This document shows positions 1 to 8,985 of a stretch of 64,000 bases of DNA, one piece after another. Under the pieces are notes generated by a model. It was not told the DNA's origin and did no database searches. It saw only the letters and a list, made by a program, of their open reading frames with translations. Each line of letters begins with the position of its first letter. Position 1 is the first letter of the stretch. Position numbers and translations under genes: made by a program. The stretch covers positions 1,291,651-1,355,650 of the forward strand of contig NZ_JAKUKE010000003.1 in assembly GCF_024197615.1 (NCBI RefSeq), written 5' to 3'. This stretch comes from Desulfuromonas sp. KJ2020. GTDB taxonomy: Bacteria; Desulfobacterota; Desulfuromonadia; Desulfuromonadales; SZUA-540.

Positions 1-1561
1 TTCACCGACCCCACATAGTTGTCGGTATGGGTGTATCCAGCCGATGCATCGAGACTGTCCAGGGGAGATGAAGTCATCGAAATCGAATAGGAGCGTCCCA
101 CCCTTTTGCTTTCAGCTTCATTGCGTCTGTCGGTCTGGTTGACACCGACAAGAGTAGAAAAATAGCGGTTCAGAATATAGTTTGCGGTCACGGATTGATT
201 GAGTTCGGTGCTGTCACGGCCTGGATCCAGCTCCCGGTCGGTGTGACGCAGATTGTAATTGAAGCGCCACTGACTCGAAGGTTGGTAGGCCAGGGAAACG
301 TTGGCTTTTCGATCGACAAAGCGGTTTTCAAACCGTTCAACCGGCGCCGTGGATTGCCTCGCCTCCCCCACCTCCAACTCGGTGACATTGACCGTCTCCG
401 TCGACACCGCCGTTCGCTCCGAGACCGCCTTGAAATACCTCACCTCGATATTTCCGGTGGGGATGTTGACCTCTAGCACGGATCGCCCGTTTTCAAGGTC
501 GTACTCCAGCAAGGTACCCGGATCCAGCGGAATCCAGTCCAAGCCATTGTCGCTGGTGTAGAAGCTCCACGACAGCAGAGTCTGGGCGGTCAGCGAGATT
601 TCCCTGTCCAGATAGATGCGCAGGCGGTTAAAGGGCTGGAAACTCATTTGCAGCGCCATATTTTGCGTCAGGCCGGACTGGAGAAGCTCGACCCCGGCCG
701 AATCGATGAAATTGCCATCAATCAGTTGGTCGTTCAGAGGCAAGGTACCCAAACCGGGAGTATCGTCAGCGCCGGAATAGGCCTCCAAGGTCAGTCGGTT
801 GATCGGGATGAAGATTTCGCCGCCGATACCAACACGCGTTTCACGGTCGCTGTTGTCATAAGAAACCTGGTAAGCCCCTGAAAGGGTAAGTCGTCCGTCA
901 AGGAGGGTTCTGCTACCCTGAACCTGACCGAAATGCCGGGAGGTGTCTGAGGTTGTCGCGGTGGTCATATCCTCGCTGGAGTTCAGTCGATAGTCGTACA
1001 AAACCCGCAGGCCAGACCAGTCATAATCAAACCGTGCTCCGACATAGGAGGATTCCTGGTCGAGTTCGCGCGGCCTTTCTTCGTCATAAGCGCGGGTCTG
1101 TCCATAGTTGAGACGAATCCGCGGCCATTTCTGGTTCTGGGTAAAGACGTTGGCGTCCCAGGACTGACTTACGCGATCCGAACGCTCGGAAGATTCCTGC
1201 CAGGTCTCTACGGCACTGAGGTTCACGGAGAAGAGATCGTTAAACACGTCAACCGACACCGTCGGCGTCAACAGGCTGTTGCGCTCCCCACCTTCCCTGC
1301 GGTTATTGTTGTAGCGGGCCGAACCCGCAAAATTCATGGCTTCCGTAAGCTCTTTACTGAAATCAAGGTTGTAGTATTCGTTGAATGACCAGGGAACATC
1401 AAGGTCTCCTCCCTGGTCCGCATACTGCCAAGTGCCCGACAACCCCAGGGGAGAAGCTGCGAAAAGAAGATTTTGGCCCCCTCCCCCAAAAGGGGAGAGA
1501 GCCAAACCGATAAAAAGGATCTTGGCTATTTTTTTAAACAAAAGCCGGTCCTTATCACCAC
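1..1561 (-). CDS. Outer-membrane beta-barrel protein, 3' end beyond the window
   Basis: The minus frame is open from GTG 1561 (or the adjacent GTG 1558) to the window edge, about 520 codons without a stop. The start lies 15 nt after the stop of the upstream 12-heme cytochrome and lacks a clear ribosome site, which suggests translational coupling. The N-terminus has basic residues and a hydrophobic stretch ending near AAS, read as a signal peptide. The rest is rich in alternating polar and aromatic residues with many Tyr, Asn, Arg and Asp, typical of long barrel strands. No heme motif is seen. Next to two multiheme cytochromes it is a candidate porin of a porin-cytochrome conduit (MtrB-like role inferred from context only). 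The exact family is not recognised. Confidence 0.72.
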
Positions 1562-1576
1562 ATTAAAGATGAAGAA

Positions 1577-2431
1577 TCAATTCGCTGGCAAGGTTAGAGA
1601 GTGCGCGTCACCATGACAGGCCTGACAACCGGTAAACTTCTGAAGCATGGCTTCACTGTGCGGCGCCCCATGACAGGTACTGCACTCGGGCACATGGCCG
1701 TGGCTGTCGGCATGGCAGACAACGCAATTCAAACCCGCATGTTTGCGGGAACTGGCTTGATGAACCGCCGCCACCGCCCCATGACAGTCGGCGCAGATTG
1801 CGTTGTTGACCTCCGTGCCGTAATGAATCCGGCGCGGGGAATGGACAGGATGACAGCTCAAGCAATCCGGGTTCGACACAAATGGGGTGTGCGGCGCGGG
1901 ATGGCATTCGGTGCAGGCCGGCTTGTATCCGTGGCGGGTGTGATGACATTCCGCACAACTGACCGCGGTATGCAGGCTGTTGAACTGGGTCAGCTCTTTC
2001 CCCTGGCTGTCATGGCAGGTGTTGCAGTTTTTCTCGAGCGTCTTCAGGTCGGTAAGGCTTTCAACGGGCGCGTGGGCATTCAGGTGGCATTGCAGGCAGG
2101 CCTTGAAGTTGGGGCCGTGCGCCTCGCCATGGCAATTAACACATTGGGGAACGACCTGCTGCCAATCGCGCCCGGGCTTCCAGGTATGAAATGTTTCATG
2201 ACACTGCGCACAATGTAGCTGATGCTTACCCCCTTTATCACGGATATCCGTAAAGACCGTCATGTGACACTGGGCGCAGTCAAGAGTAGTCAATGGCTTG
2301 ACCGGCTGCTGGTAGACATTGGCTGCCTCACCGTCGGCGGCGTGCAGTTGTCCGCCACCAGCGAACATCGTGATGGCTGCAGTCAGCAGAACAGCCAGGA
2401 TGGTGGGAAAATTACGTCTGCTGCTTTTCAT
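1577..2431 (-). CDS. Periplasmic dodecaheme c-type cytochrome
   Basis: 284 residues with an N-terminal signal peptide (MKSSRRNF, hydrophobic core, cut near LHA-AD, about residue 31). I count twelve CXXCH heme-binding motifs (CAQCH twice, CVNCH, CLQCH, CNTCH, CAECH, CTECH, CLSCH, CADCH, CVVCH, CSTCH, CQACH), one per about 21 residues of mature protein. There is no lipobox, so it is likely soluble in the periplasm or held in the outer membrane by a barrel partner, as MtrA is by MtrB. It lies between a paralogous 12-heme gene and the barrel gene. The C-terminal pattern PECSTCHG-PH is shared with the neighbour at 2505, which indicates gene duplication. Function inferred: electron transfer across the periplasm or outer membrane. 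Confidence 0.93.
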   Translation of the reverse strand: MKSSRRNFPTILAVLLTAAITMFAGGGQLHAADGEAANVYQQPVKPLTTLDCAQCHMTVFTDIRDKGGKHQLHCAQCHETFHTWKPGRDWQQVVPQCVNCHGEAHGPNFKACLQCHLNAHAPVESLTDLKTLEKNCNTCHDSQGKELTQFNSLHTAVSCAECHHTRHGYKPACTECHPAPHTPFVSNPDCLSCHPVHSPRRIHYGTEVNNAICADCHGAVAAVHQASSRKHAGLNCVVCHADSHGHVPECSTCHGAPHSEAMLQKFTGCQACHGDAHSLTLPAN

Positions 2432-2476
2432 TTTGGATCCCCCTATTCATCTCATGATTCCCCGAAGAGAAAGGAA

Positions 2477-2498
2477 GGGGCGGTCGTCAAACCGCCCC
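2477..2498. terminator. GC-rich hairpin between the two cytochrome genes
   Basis: An 8-bp perfect stem (GGGGCGGT/ACCGCCCC) with a 6-nt loop lies just after the stop of the 2505 cytochrome gene. On the plus strand it is followed by six T. On the minus strand, the direction of the operon, the tail is only pyrimidine-rich. It could partly terminate or set the ratio of the two cytochrome messages. Confidence 0.5.
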
Positions 2499-2504
2499 CG
2501 TTTT

Positions 2505-3305
2505 TTACTTGGGCATGTCCAAGGCATGGGCGTCAAGATGACAGTCGAGGCAATTGGGGAATTTGCTGTGCATGGCACTACCGTGGGGCAATCCATGACA
2601 GGTACTGCACTCAGGCACGACCTTATGCTGGCCCTTGTGGCAGTAAGCACACAGCAGGGCACCATGTTTTCTGGAGGTATTGGTCAAATTCTGACTGACA
2701 TCGCCATGACAACTGCCGCACAGAGGAGACGGCAGGTCGTCCGCATACTTAACGACCAACGGCATATGGGGCTTGTGGCAGCGCAGGCAGTCCTGATAGG
2801 TCATGTCGCTCGAATGGGGAGCGTGACACTCGTTGCAGGCTGTAGCTTGACCGTGGGTAAGGTGACATTCCTTACAATCAAGTTGGGCGTGCATGCTGGG
2901 ATAAGCTTCCATTTCTTGTCCAGGTCCGGCGTGACAGGTCAGGCAGACAGGCTTCACCGAGGCAATCTGGGTAAAATCCATTTCCATGGGATAATGGGGG
3001 TAATGGCAGGACTGACAGTTTTCTAGAGCATAGTGGGCCTTTTCACCCGCATCGTGGCACATGCTGCATTCCGGAATGGCATTGGACCCCATGGGGGGAT
3101 GTTCAAGGTGACAATCCTGACAATTGACTGCGGTCTGGTGCTTGCCTCCCTTGGTATTGACGTCCCGCACAGCCTGCATGTGGCACTTGATGCAATCTTT
3201 GATTTCGAGGGGAACGACATGTTTGGTGGCTTCATCCGCTGCCATAGCCTTACCAGCGAGCAGTACAAGTGTGAGACCTAAGGCCATCAGGGCAAACCTC
3301 TTCAT
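2505..3305 (-). CDS. Periplasmic dodecaheme c-type cytochrome, paralogue
   Basis: The start at 3305 (MKRFALMALG) is chosen over the longer frame from 3332 because AGGAGG lies seven bases upstream. The product is 266 residues with a signal peptide cut after AMA (about residue 23). Twelve CXXCH motifs are visible (CIKCH, CQDCH, CSMCH, CQSCH, CLTCH, CKECH, CNECH, CLRCH, CGSCH, CAYCH, CSTCH, CLDCH). Spacing and the C-terminal block (VPECSTCHG, later CLDCHLDAHAL) match the next gene, so the two are duplicates. No membrane anchor or lipobox. Likely an electron carrier paired with its paralogue and the downstream barrel protein. Confidence 0.93.
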   Translation of the reverse strand: MKRFALMALGLTLVLLAGKAMAADEATKHVVPLEIKDCIKCHMQAVRDVNTKGGKHQTAVNCQDCHLEHPPMGSNAIPECSMCHDAGEKAHYALENCQSCHYPHYPMEMDFTQIASVKPVCLTCHAGPGQEMEAYPSMHAQLDCKECHLTHGQATACNECHAPHSSDMTYQDCLRCHKPHMPLVVKYADDLPSPLCGSCHGDVSQNLTNTSRKHGALLCAYCHKGQHKVVPECSTCHGLPHGSAMHSKFPNCLDCHLDAHALDMPK

Positions 3306-3350
3306 TTTTCCTCCTGTTTCCTGTGATGTCATGGTGGAATTTCAGCAATA

Positions 3351-3365
3351 GAGGGACAGTCCCTC
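3351..3365. repeat. Short perfect palindrome GAGGGAC-A-GTCCCTC
   Basis: Seven-base arms with one central base overlap the stop codon of the NHL gene and lie upstream of the first cytochrome gene. It could be an RNA hairpin or an operator. It resembles the GGGAC dispersed repeats near 54.6 and 56.5 kb only in part. Confidence 0.4.
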
Positions 3366-4350
3366 AAGGTTTAACGGAAAAGATCTGAACACGTTGATTG
3401 AAGGTGTCCGTCACCCATAAGCGACCGTACCGATCCAAGGCGACGTCCGACGGAAAGTAGAACCAGCCCCGCTCTCCACCCAAACCACCGAGTTCGAGGA
3501 TAAACTCTCCCTGCAGAGAGTAGGCAGAGACCGCGTGACGCATAAAGTCGACGATAAATATTCGACCGTTCTCTTCATCGACAGCAAGGCCTCGCGGCCT
3601 GGACAATTTGCCCTGCACCCCGCCTTTTTGACCGAACTGGTACAGAAAATTTTCGTTTTCATCATAAACAAAAACTCTGCTGACTTCCTCACTGAGAAGG
3701 TAAAGCCGCCCGCTATCACCCCGGACCACGGAGTTGATTTTGACTTTTTCCTTCACCCCCAGAACCTCGTCAAAAGGTTGCAGAATATGGGAAAACTCTC
3801 CGGATAAATCCAGAACAATGCAACCATGGTCGTCATTGCCGGCGACGTAGATTTTGCCGTTATTGCCGATGGTCATCTCGCGAGGAACAAAGGTCTCCGC
3901 ATTGGCAAAACCGTTAAAAGCAATATCCTGGATCGGGAGAAGAGCTCCATCAAATTGCCGAATCAATCCTCCCTTACGCTTGTCCGTGGGGCCGAGAAGA
4001 ACATAAGCGCGGCCATTAAAGGCAAAATAATTCATCACGGCCTGCAGACCGCGGCCCTGGCCGAAATAAAACTTTGGGAAAAAATCCAGAGAATAGACCA
4101 CGAGCTGATTATTGCCCGAGTCGACGACAACCATTTCATCTTGTTCCCGATCAAAAAAAATCGAACCGGGATACCGAAGTTCTGACCCTTTGGCGTCAAG
4201 CTTTAAAACAGCCTGGGCGCTGATGCGCAAAGGCAAACTGTCTTCTGCGTCGAGAATTTCGGTAAAAAGGGGATAGATCAAACAAAAAGAGATGATAATT
4301 AAAAAGTTTTTTTGAATGAGCTTATCCAGGGAACCACCTATTACTTGCAT
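3364..4350 (-). CDS. NHL-repeat (six-bladed propeller) protein
   Basis: About 328 residues from ATG 4350; an upstream GTG at 4398 is in frame, and neither has a strong ribosome site. A hydrophobic segment (LIIISFCLIYPLF) near residue 20 is a signal peptide or anchor. The body contains NHL-type repeats of the form P-x-G-(IVL)-x-(VL)-(DE), for example RPRGLAVDEENGRIFIVD and FPSDVALDRYGRLWVTD, ending in QRVQIFS. NHL propellers bind proteins or act as scaffolds and are often encoded beside multiheme cytochromes in Desulfuromonadales. Being first in the minus-strand cluster, it probably belongs to the same exported redox complex; its specific role is unknown. Confidence 0.82.
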   Translation of the reverse strand: MQVIGGSLDKLIQKNFLIIISFCLIYPLFTEILDAEDSLPLRISAQAVLKLDAKGSELRYPGSIFFDREQDEMVVVDSGNNQLVVYSLDFFPKFYFGQGRGLQAVMNYFAFNGRAYVLLGPTDKRKGGLIRQFDGALLPIQDIAFNGFANAETFVPREMTIGNNGKIYVAGNDDHGCIVLDLSGEFSHILQPFDEVLGVKEKVKINSVVRGDSGRLYLLSEEVSRVFVYDENENFLYQFGQKGGVQGKLSRPRGLAVDEENGRIFIVDFMRHAVSAYSLQGEFILELGGLGGERGWFYFPSDVALDRYGRLWVTDTFNQRVQIFSVKP

Positions 4351-4398
4351 AAAATACTCGAGACTGAAAACCCGCCATGCTGATTGGCTCCGAGTCAC

Positions 4399-4973
4399 AT
4401 GCAGGGTTTATACCTACATTGGCGATCACTAAGATATAAGCATTTTCTCATGGTAGAAAAGCTACTTGACAGCCAGCAAAAATCAAGACGCCTGCAGGCC
4501 GATAGGCCAAATGCCCTAGCATCTGGCCATTTCCCTACACCAGATGGGGCAAAGCCCCCAATTAAGTTTTTCACATAGAAGCTATCCTGTAAATGCGCTC
4601 ACGATAGAATCCCGATACAAATTGAAGGTCATATCTTCACAATCCCTCAGAAAAAAGAAAATAACTTTCCCCAGATACCATCATTAATTTAACTAGTTGC
4701 GCACTACATCATGAAGCAGGACGAATGGAGATTTCACATTGTTTAAAGTTTAATGCCTGTGAAGACAAACGCAAGGGATTATGGGAAGGGCCCTGGCAAA
4801 GAGCCTCAAAAGAGAGGACAGATCGATTTTTTAATTAGATAAAAACAATACCGCCAAGTAAAGCAAGACGAACTCTGTGCAGGTATAGATTTCACTGAAT
4901 CTGCTGATGGGTTGCAGCCCCGGAAAACGGGGCGCTAGATATAAGTGCTTGAAGTTCCAGCGAAGACGGGCTT
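4399..4973. other. 575-bp intergenic region, AT-rich
   Basis: No coding frame I can support. It holds the 5' region of the cytochrome cluster on the minus strand and the 3' end of the molybdopterin operon. The only clear structure is a hairpin at 4917-4933 (GCCCCG-GAAAA-CGGGGC), which may end the mogA transcript although no T-run follows. I looked for a c-di-GMP riboswitch before the cytochrome cluster and found no convincing core. Confidence 0.5.
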
Positions 4974-5462
4974 TTAAGAAGTGGCGCAGTCGCTTTGATC
5001 GCCGCGGATTTTGGCGACGGCGTGAGGAAGGGTGGGCCAGACAGCTTCTAGATTTTCCAGGGCGCCCTTGGGGCTGCCGGGGAGATTGAGAATAAGGGTC
5101 CCCTGTCGAATACCGGCTACGGCGCGGGACAGGGCGGCCCGGGGGGTGATCTGCAAACTGCGCAGCCGCATGAGTTCGGCCAGGCCGGGTATCAGGCGGT
5201 CGACGACCCGCTGGGTGGCTTCCGGGGTGACGTCACGAGGGGAGACGCCGGTGCCGCCGGTGGTCAGCAGCAGGTGAGGCGAGACCAGCGCGGTCCAATG
5301 CATAAGCCGGTCAGCGATTTGCGCTTCTTCGTCGGGGAGGATTTCCAGGGCGACGGTAGAGACGCCGTGCTCCTCCAGCCACTGTTTCAAGGCCGGGCCG
5401 CTGGTATCGACCCTCTCGCCCCGCGAACCCTTGTCGCTGATGGTTAGAATGACCGCCTTCAT
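4974..5462 (-). CDS. mogA: Molybdopterin adenylyltransferase MogA
   Basis: Activates molybdopterin by adenylation before metal insertion by MoeA. Start set at 5462 (MKAVILTISDKGSRG), not the longer frame from 5558, because its ATG overlaps the moaC stop as ATGA. The product is 162 residues, the family length. Family signatures visible: ISDKGS near the start, TTGGTGVSPRDVTPEAT (the GGTG nucleotide-binding loop) in the middle and LNLPGSPKGA near the end. It is the last gene of the minus-strand cofactor operon and translationally coupled to moaC. Confidence 0.93.
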   Translation of the reverse strand: MKAVILTISDKGSRGERVDTSGPALKQWLEEHGVSTVALEILPDEEAQIADRLMHWTALVSPHLLLTTGGTGVSPRDVTPEATQRVVDRLIPGLAELMRLRSLQITPRAALSRAVAGIRQGTLILNLPGSPKGALENLEAVWPTLPHAVAKIRGDQSDCATS

Positions 5463-5941
5463 CCCTGCGCCTCCTTCCGGTACAGGCCACTCTTGCCCCC
5501 CTCCTTCAGGAGCAGCGCCACCTCGCCAATGGTGATGGCGCGATCCACCCCTTTGCACATATCGTAGATGGTCAGCGCCGCCACGGACGCCGCCACCATG
5601 GCTTCCATCTCCACGCCGGTACGCTCCACTGCCTTGACGGTCGCCTCAATGCAAATGCGATGATTGTCATCGTCAAAGAAGAATTCAATCCATACCGCGT
5701 GCAAGGCCAGGGGATGAGCCAGAGGGATAAGATCGGGGGTCTTCTTGGCGGCGGCGATGCCGGCCAGCCTGGCCACGGCGAGTACATCCCCTTTCTTCAT
5801 TTCCCCCTGACGAATACTCCGCAGCGTCGAAGGGCTCATGGAGACGCAGGCCCCGACGACAGCACGGCGCAGCGTCGGCGCCTTGGCACTGACATCGACC
5901 ATGATGGCCTGCCCCTGCTCGTCAAAATGGTTGAAGGACAT
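5459..5941 (-). CDS. moaC: Cyclic pyranopterin monophosphate synthase MoaC
   Basis: Acts with MoaA in the first step of molybdopterin synthesis, turning the 3',8-cyclo-GTP product into cPMP. 160 residues. Conserved blocks are visible: MVDVSAK near the start, KKGDVLAVARLAGI, the PLAHPL catalytic region and VKAVERTGVEMEAM followed by YDMCKGVDR. AGGAG precedes the ATG at 5941. Preceded by tatA, overlapped by mogA; moaD, moaE and moeB are not in the window. Confidence 0.95.
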   Translation of the reverse strand: MSFNHFDEQGQAIMVDVSAKAPTLRRAVVGACVSMSPSTLRSIRQGEMKKGDVLAVARLAGIAAAKKTPDLIPLAHPLALHAVWIEFFFDDDNHRICIEATVKAVERTGVEMEAMVAASVAALTIYDMCKGVDRAITIGEVALLLKEGGKSGLYRKEAQG

Positions 5942-5970
5942 TCGTCACTCCTGGGTAAAAAGGTTTGATC

Positions 5971-6159
5971 TCAGACTTTTTTTTCCGCTGAATCGTCAAC
6001 GCGCTGGGCTTCCTCCAGAGGTTCTTCCTTGAGGCCCGACTTGAAGTTGCGAATGCCCTTGCCAAGAGCGCCGCCGACCTGGGGCAGCTTGCCGGCGCCA
6101 AAAATGACCATGACCAGCACCAGAATGATGAGGAGTTCCTGAGTCCCGAGTCCAAACAT
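5971..6159 (-). CDS. tatA: Twin-arginine translocase subunit TatA/TatE
   Basis: 62 residues with the family plan: a short periplasmic N-terminus, one membrane helix ([20 protein letters not shown]) with the FGxxKLP hinge, an amphipathic helix ([18 protein letters not shown]) and a charged tail. AAGGAG lies before the ATG. Encoded inside the cofactor operon without tatB or tatC, it probably supplies pore subunits for export of folded molybdo- or tungsto-enzymes such as the Tat-signalled formate dehydrogenase nearby. Confidence 0.92.
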   Translation of the reverse strand: MFGLGTQELLIILVLVMVIFGAGKLPQVGGALGKGIRNFKSGLKEEPLEEAQRVDDSAEKKV

Positions 6160-6205
6160 ATGCTATCTCCTTAATTTTCCTTTGGGGTAAAAAACGATAA
6201 AAAAC

Positions 6206-6661
6206 TCAGTTGGCGGATTCGCGACCGCCATCCTGCAGATGAATAGGGTCGCCCGGCCGCACGAGACCGCCTTTAAGCACCCGGGCAAAGACGCCTTCAC
6301 GCGGCATGACACAGTCACCGGCCTGGTAGTAAATGGCGCAGCGGTTGTGGCATTCCTTGCCGATACGGGTGATCTCCAGCAGTGCCGCCCCCAGGGTCAG
6401 GCGGCTGCCGATGGGGAGGGCCGTCAAGGCAATACCGCGGGTAACGATATTTTCAGCAAAGTCGCCGGAGCCCAGGCGCAAGCCCTTGGCGCGCATGGTG
6501 TCGATGCTCTCCTCGGCCAGCAGACTGACCTGCCGATCCCAGTCGCCAGCGTGGGCGTCCCCGACAATGCCATGGTTTTCCTTGAGCAGGATCGAGTCGA
6601 CGGGCTTTTTCTGCTCGCCCTTGTTTTCACTGATGCAGACGGCGATTACCGATGGTTCCAT
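6206..6661 (-). CDS. MOSC-domain protein
   Basis: 151 residues from ATG 6661, which has AGGAG seven bases upstream; a frame from 6679 would start upstream of that site. MOSC domains are beta-strand domains with a conserved cysteine that handle sulfur or bind molybdenum cofactor. Here the block GDAHAGDWDRQVSLL, the GDFAENIVTRG segment and the Cys-containing GKECHNRC are visible. Single-domain MOSC proteins are common in moa operons of anaerobes. The role is not known; carrier or sulfuration accessory is inferred from context. Confidence 0.88.
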   Translation of the reverse strand: MEPSVIAVCISENKGEQKKPVDSILLKENHGIVGDAHAGDWDRQVSLLAEESIDTMRAKGLRLGSGDFAENIVTRGIALTALPIGSRLTLGAALLEITRIGKECHNRCAIYYQAGDCVMPREGVFARVLKGGLVRPGDPIHLQDGGRESAN

Positions 6662-6694
6662 GGGTTGATCTCCTGGCATGAATGGAGCAGCCTT

Positions 6695-7672
6695 CTAGCC
6701 GCCGATGGTGGACATGGAGAAAGCCGGGCCGCGCTCGCTTTCCTCGTCGAGATGATGTCCAGAGGCCTTGCCCTTGACAATGTCGAGCAGGGCCCGCTGC
6801 ACGGCCGGCATATCGCCACTGTGCAGAACAGGGCGCAGATCCACGGCCTCCCCGGAAAAGAGACAGCTGCGCGCCTTTCCGGTGGCCGTCACCCGGATGC
6901 GGTTGCAGCTGTCGCAGAAATGACTGGAAACCGGAGTGATGATGCCGAAAGTGCCGGCGGCACCGTCAAGGCGGTAGTCACGGGACGGCCCACAGAGAGC
7001 CCCCCGTGACAGCGCCTGATACGCATATTTTTCGCCGATACGGGCCAAAATCTCCTCGCCGCGCACCACCTGCTCCTGCCAACCGGCGTCCTGAATGTTG
7101 GGCATATATTCGATAAAACGGACGCTCTGCGCCTTCGCAAGCGTCATAGCGGCGAAATCCACCACTTCATCATCATTGATGCCGCGCATGACGACCATGT
7201 TGAGCTTGACGGCGAGCCCGGCCTCCTCGGCGGCGGCGATGCCGGCCAGCACCTGGGCGAGGTCGCCGCAGCGCGTGATGGGACGGAAACGTTCGGGCTG
7301 CAGGGTATCCAGACTGATGTTCACTCGCTTCACCCCGGCGGCCTTCAAATCGGGCGCCAGCTCGGGCAGGAGGATGCCATTGGTCGTCAGCACCAGCTCT
7401 TTCAATCCCGGCAATTTCGAGAGTTCGCTCAGAAAGGGGATGAGCCCCTTGCGCACCAGGGGTTCGCCGCCGGTGATGCGAATCTTCTCAATCCCCAAAG
7501 ACACCGCCGCCCGGGCCACACAGTGGAGTTCTTCGTAGCTGAGAATATCGTCGTGGTCGAGCTTGGCAACACCCTCCGCCGGCATGCAATAGCGACAGCG
7601 CAGATTGCAGCGATCGGTGACCGACAGACGCAGGTAGTTGACTTTACGATTGAATCCGTCCAGAAGTTCCAT
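6695..7672 (-). CDS. moaA: GTP 3',8-cyclase MoaA (radical SAM)
   Basis: First enzyme of molybdopterin synthesis. Start at 7672 (MELLDGFNRKVNYLRLS) because an A/G-rich AGGAAAGAG site precedes it; the 7705 start adds an unconserved leader. 325 residues. The radical-SAM motif CNLRCRYC lies near residue 23, followed by RITGGEP. The C-terminal cluster ligands are seen as FCDSCNRIRVTATGKARSCLF, and the C-terminus ends in the GG required for activity. Separated from moeA by 106 bp with no feature I can name. Confidence 0.96.
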   Translation of the reverse strand: MELLDGFNRKVNYLRLSVTDRCNLRCRYCMPAEGVAKLDHDDILSYEELHCVARAAVSLGIEKIRITGGEPLVRKGLIPFLSELSKLPGLKELVLTTNGILLPELAPDLKAAGVKRVNISLDTLQPERFRPITRCGDLAQVLAGIAAAEEAGLAVKLNMVVMRGINDDEVVDFAAMTLAKAQSVRFIEYMPNIQDAGWQEQVVRGEEILARIGEKYAYQALSRGALCGPSRDYRLDGAAGTFGIITPVSSHFCDSCNRIRVTATGKARSCLFSGEAVDLRPVLHSGDMPAVQRALLDIVKGKASGHHLDEESERGPAFSMSTIGG

Positions 7673-7778
7673 CCAGCTCTTTCCTTTTTCGCGGCGGACA
7701 GCCAAAACAGAACCGAATTTACCCCATAATCATACACCAGGTTCTTTTCGCCCCGCACCCTTTTCTTTGGCCCCGTAC

Positions 7779-8972
7779 CTAGTCCAGGAGATAAACGTCC
7801 ACGAGGGTTCCTGCCGCAACCAGATCCTCATCTCCCGGCAGGATGGCGATTCCCTCGGCCCGCACCATGGTAGAGACCATCCCCGTGTGCTGGTCACCGG
7901 CGCTGGCCGCGTAGAGGATATCCCCGTCCTGCGTCAGGCTGACCCGCATGAATTGCAACCGTCCCTTCTTTTTTTTGGTGGACTCCCGCAAAACGGCTCG
8001 AACGCGGGGTTTTACAGGGTCTATACCGCCGCCGATGCGTTCCAGGGCAGGCTTCACCAGAAACTCAAAAGTCATCAGGGTGGAGACAGGATTGCCCGGC
8101 AACGAGAAGACCAGACAATCGCCTTTGACCCCGAAGGCGGTGGGATGCCCGGGCTTGATGGCCACCTTCCAGAAGAGTTCACGCACACCGAGGTCGGCCA
8201 GCACGTCCCGCACCAGATCCCTGTCGCCGGCCGAGACGCCGGCCGAGGAGATGAGGATATCGGCCTTCAGGCCTTCAGCCAGTTTCAGACGCAAACTGTC
8301 CACCTCGTCGCGGGCGATCCCTAACAACAGCGGTTCTGCACCCGCTTCACGGACAGCGGCAGCCAGCGACAGAGAATTGCTGTTGATGATCTGGCCCGGG
8401 GCGGGCATTTCGCCCAGTTCCACCAGTTCGTCCCCTGTGGAAAGGATGGCGACCCGCGGGCGTCGAAACACCGGCACGAAAGCCTGTCCGAAAGAGGCCA
8501 GCAGATTGATGCCGTCCGGGCGCAAACGGGTTCCGGCGGCCATAAAGGGCTTTCCCCGGGCGACATCCTCCCCCTGGCGACGAATATGCTGTCCCGGCTC
8601 AACCCTGGCCGTCAGCGTGATCCAGCCATCCGCCTCGGCAACCTCTTCGACGGGCACCACTGCATCGGCCCCGGCCGGCAGGGGGGCGCCGGTCATGATA
8701 CGGATGGCGCCGCCCTGCTCCACCTTCTCGCGGGCCGGCGCCCCGGCAGGAATATAGCCGCTGACCTGGAGTGGTTTCGCGGCCCGGCAGTCCCGCGAGC
8801 GCACGGCAAATCCGTCCATGGCCGAGTTATCCCAGGCCGGCAGATCCCAGGTGGCGCACACGGCCTCGGCCAGCACGCGCCCGCAGGCCTCGGCCAGGGA
8901 AACACGTTCCTTCCCCAGGGGCCGGGCCTGGTCCAGAATGATCTGTCGGGCCTCTTCAAAACGTATCACCAT
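7779..8972 (-). CDS. moeA: Molybdopterin molybdenumtransferase MoeA
   Basis: Inserts molybdate or tungstate into adenylated molybdopterin. 397 residues, the family length. Visible signatures are the N-terminal SLAEACGRVLAE, WDNSAMDGFAVRS, GADAVVPVEEV, STGDELVELG, SSAGVSAGDRDLV and FSLPGNPVSTL. It follows tupC by 13 bp in the same minus-strand operon. No second domain is fused. Confidence 0.96.
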   Translation of the reverse strand: MVIRFEEARQIILDQARPLGKERVSLAEACGRVLAEAVCATWDLPAWDNSAMDGFAVRSRDCRAAKPLQVSGYIPAGAPAREKVEQGGAIRIMTGAPLPAGADAVVPVEEVAEADGWITLTARVEPGQHIRRQGEDVARGKPFMAAGTRLRPDGINLLASFGQAFVPVFRRPRVAILSTGDELVELGEMPAPGQIINSNSLSLAAAVREAGAEPLLLGIARDEVDSLRLKLAEGLKADILISSAGVSAGDRDLVRDVLADLGVRELFWKVAIKPGHPTAFGVKGDCLVFSLPGNPVSTLMTFEFLVKPALERIGGGIDPVKPRVRAVLRESTKKKKGRLQFMRVSLTQDGDILYAASAGDQHTGMVSTMVRAEGIAILPGDEDLVAAGTLVDVYLLD

Positions 8973-8985
8973 CCAGAAAACTCCT

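Noticed and set aside
4400..4600. Possible c-di-GMP (GEMM) riboswitch or sigma-54 promoter before the cytochrome cluster
   Set aside because: No GEMM core was found on the minus strand. A TGGCTGTCAAGTAGCT segment has GG-N10-GC spacing but matches little else.
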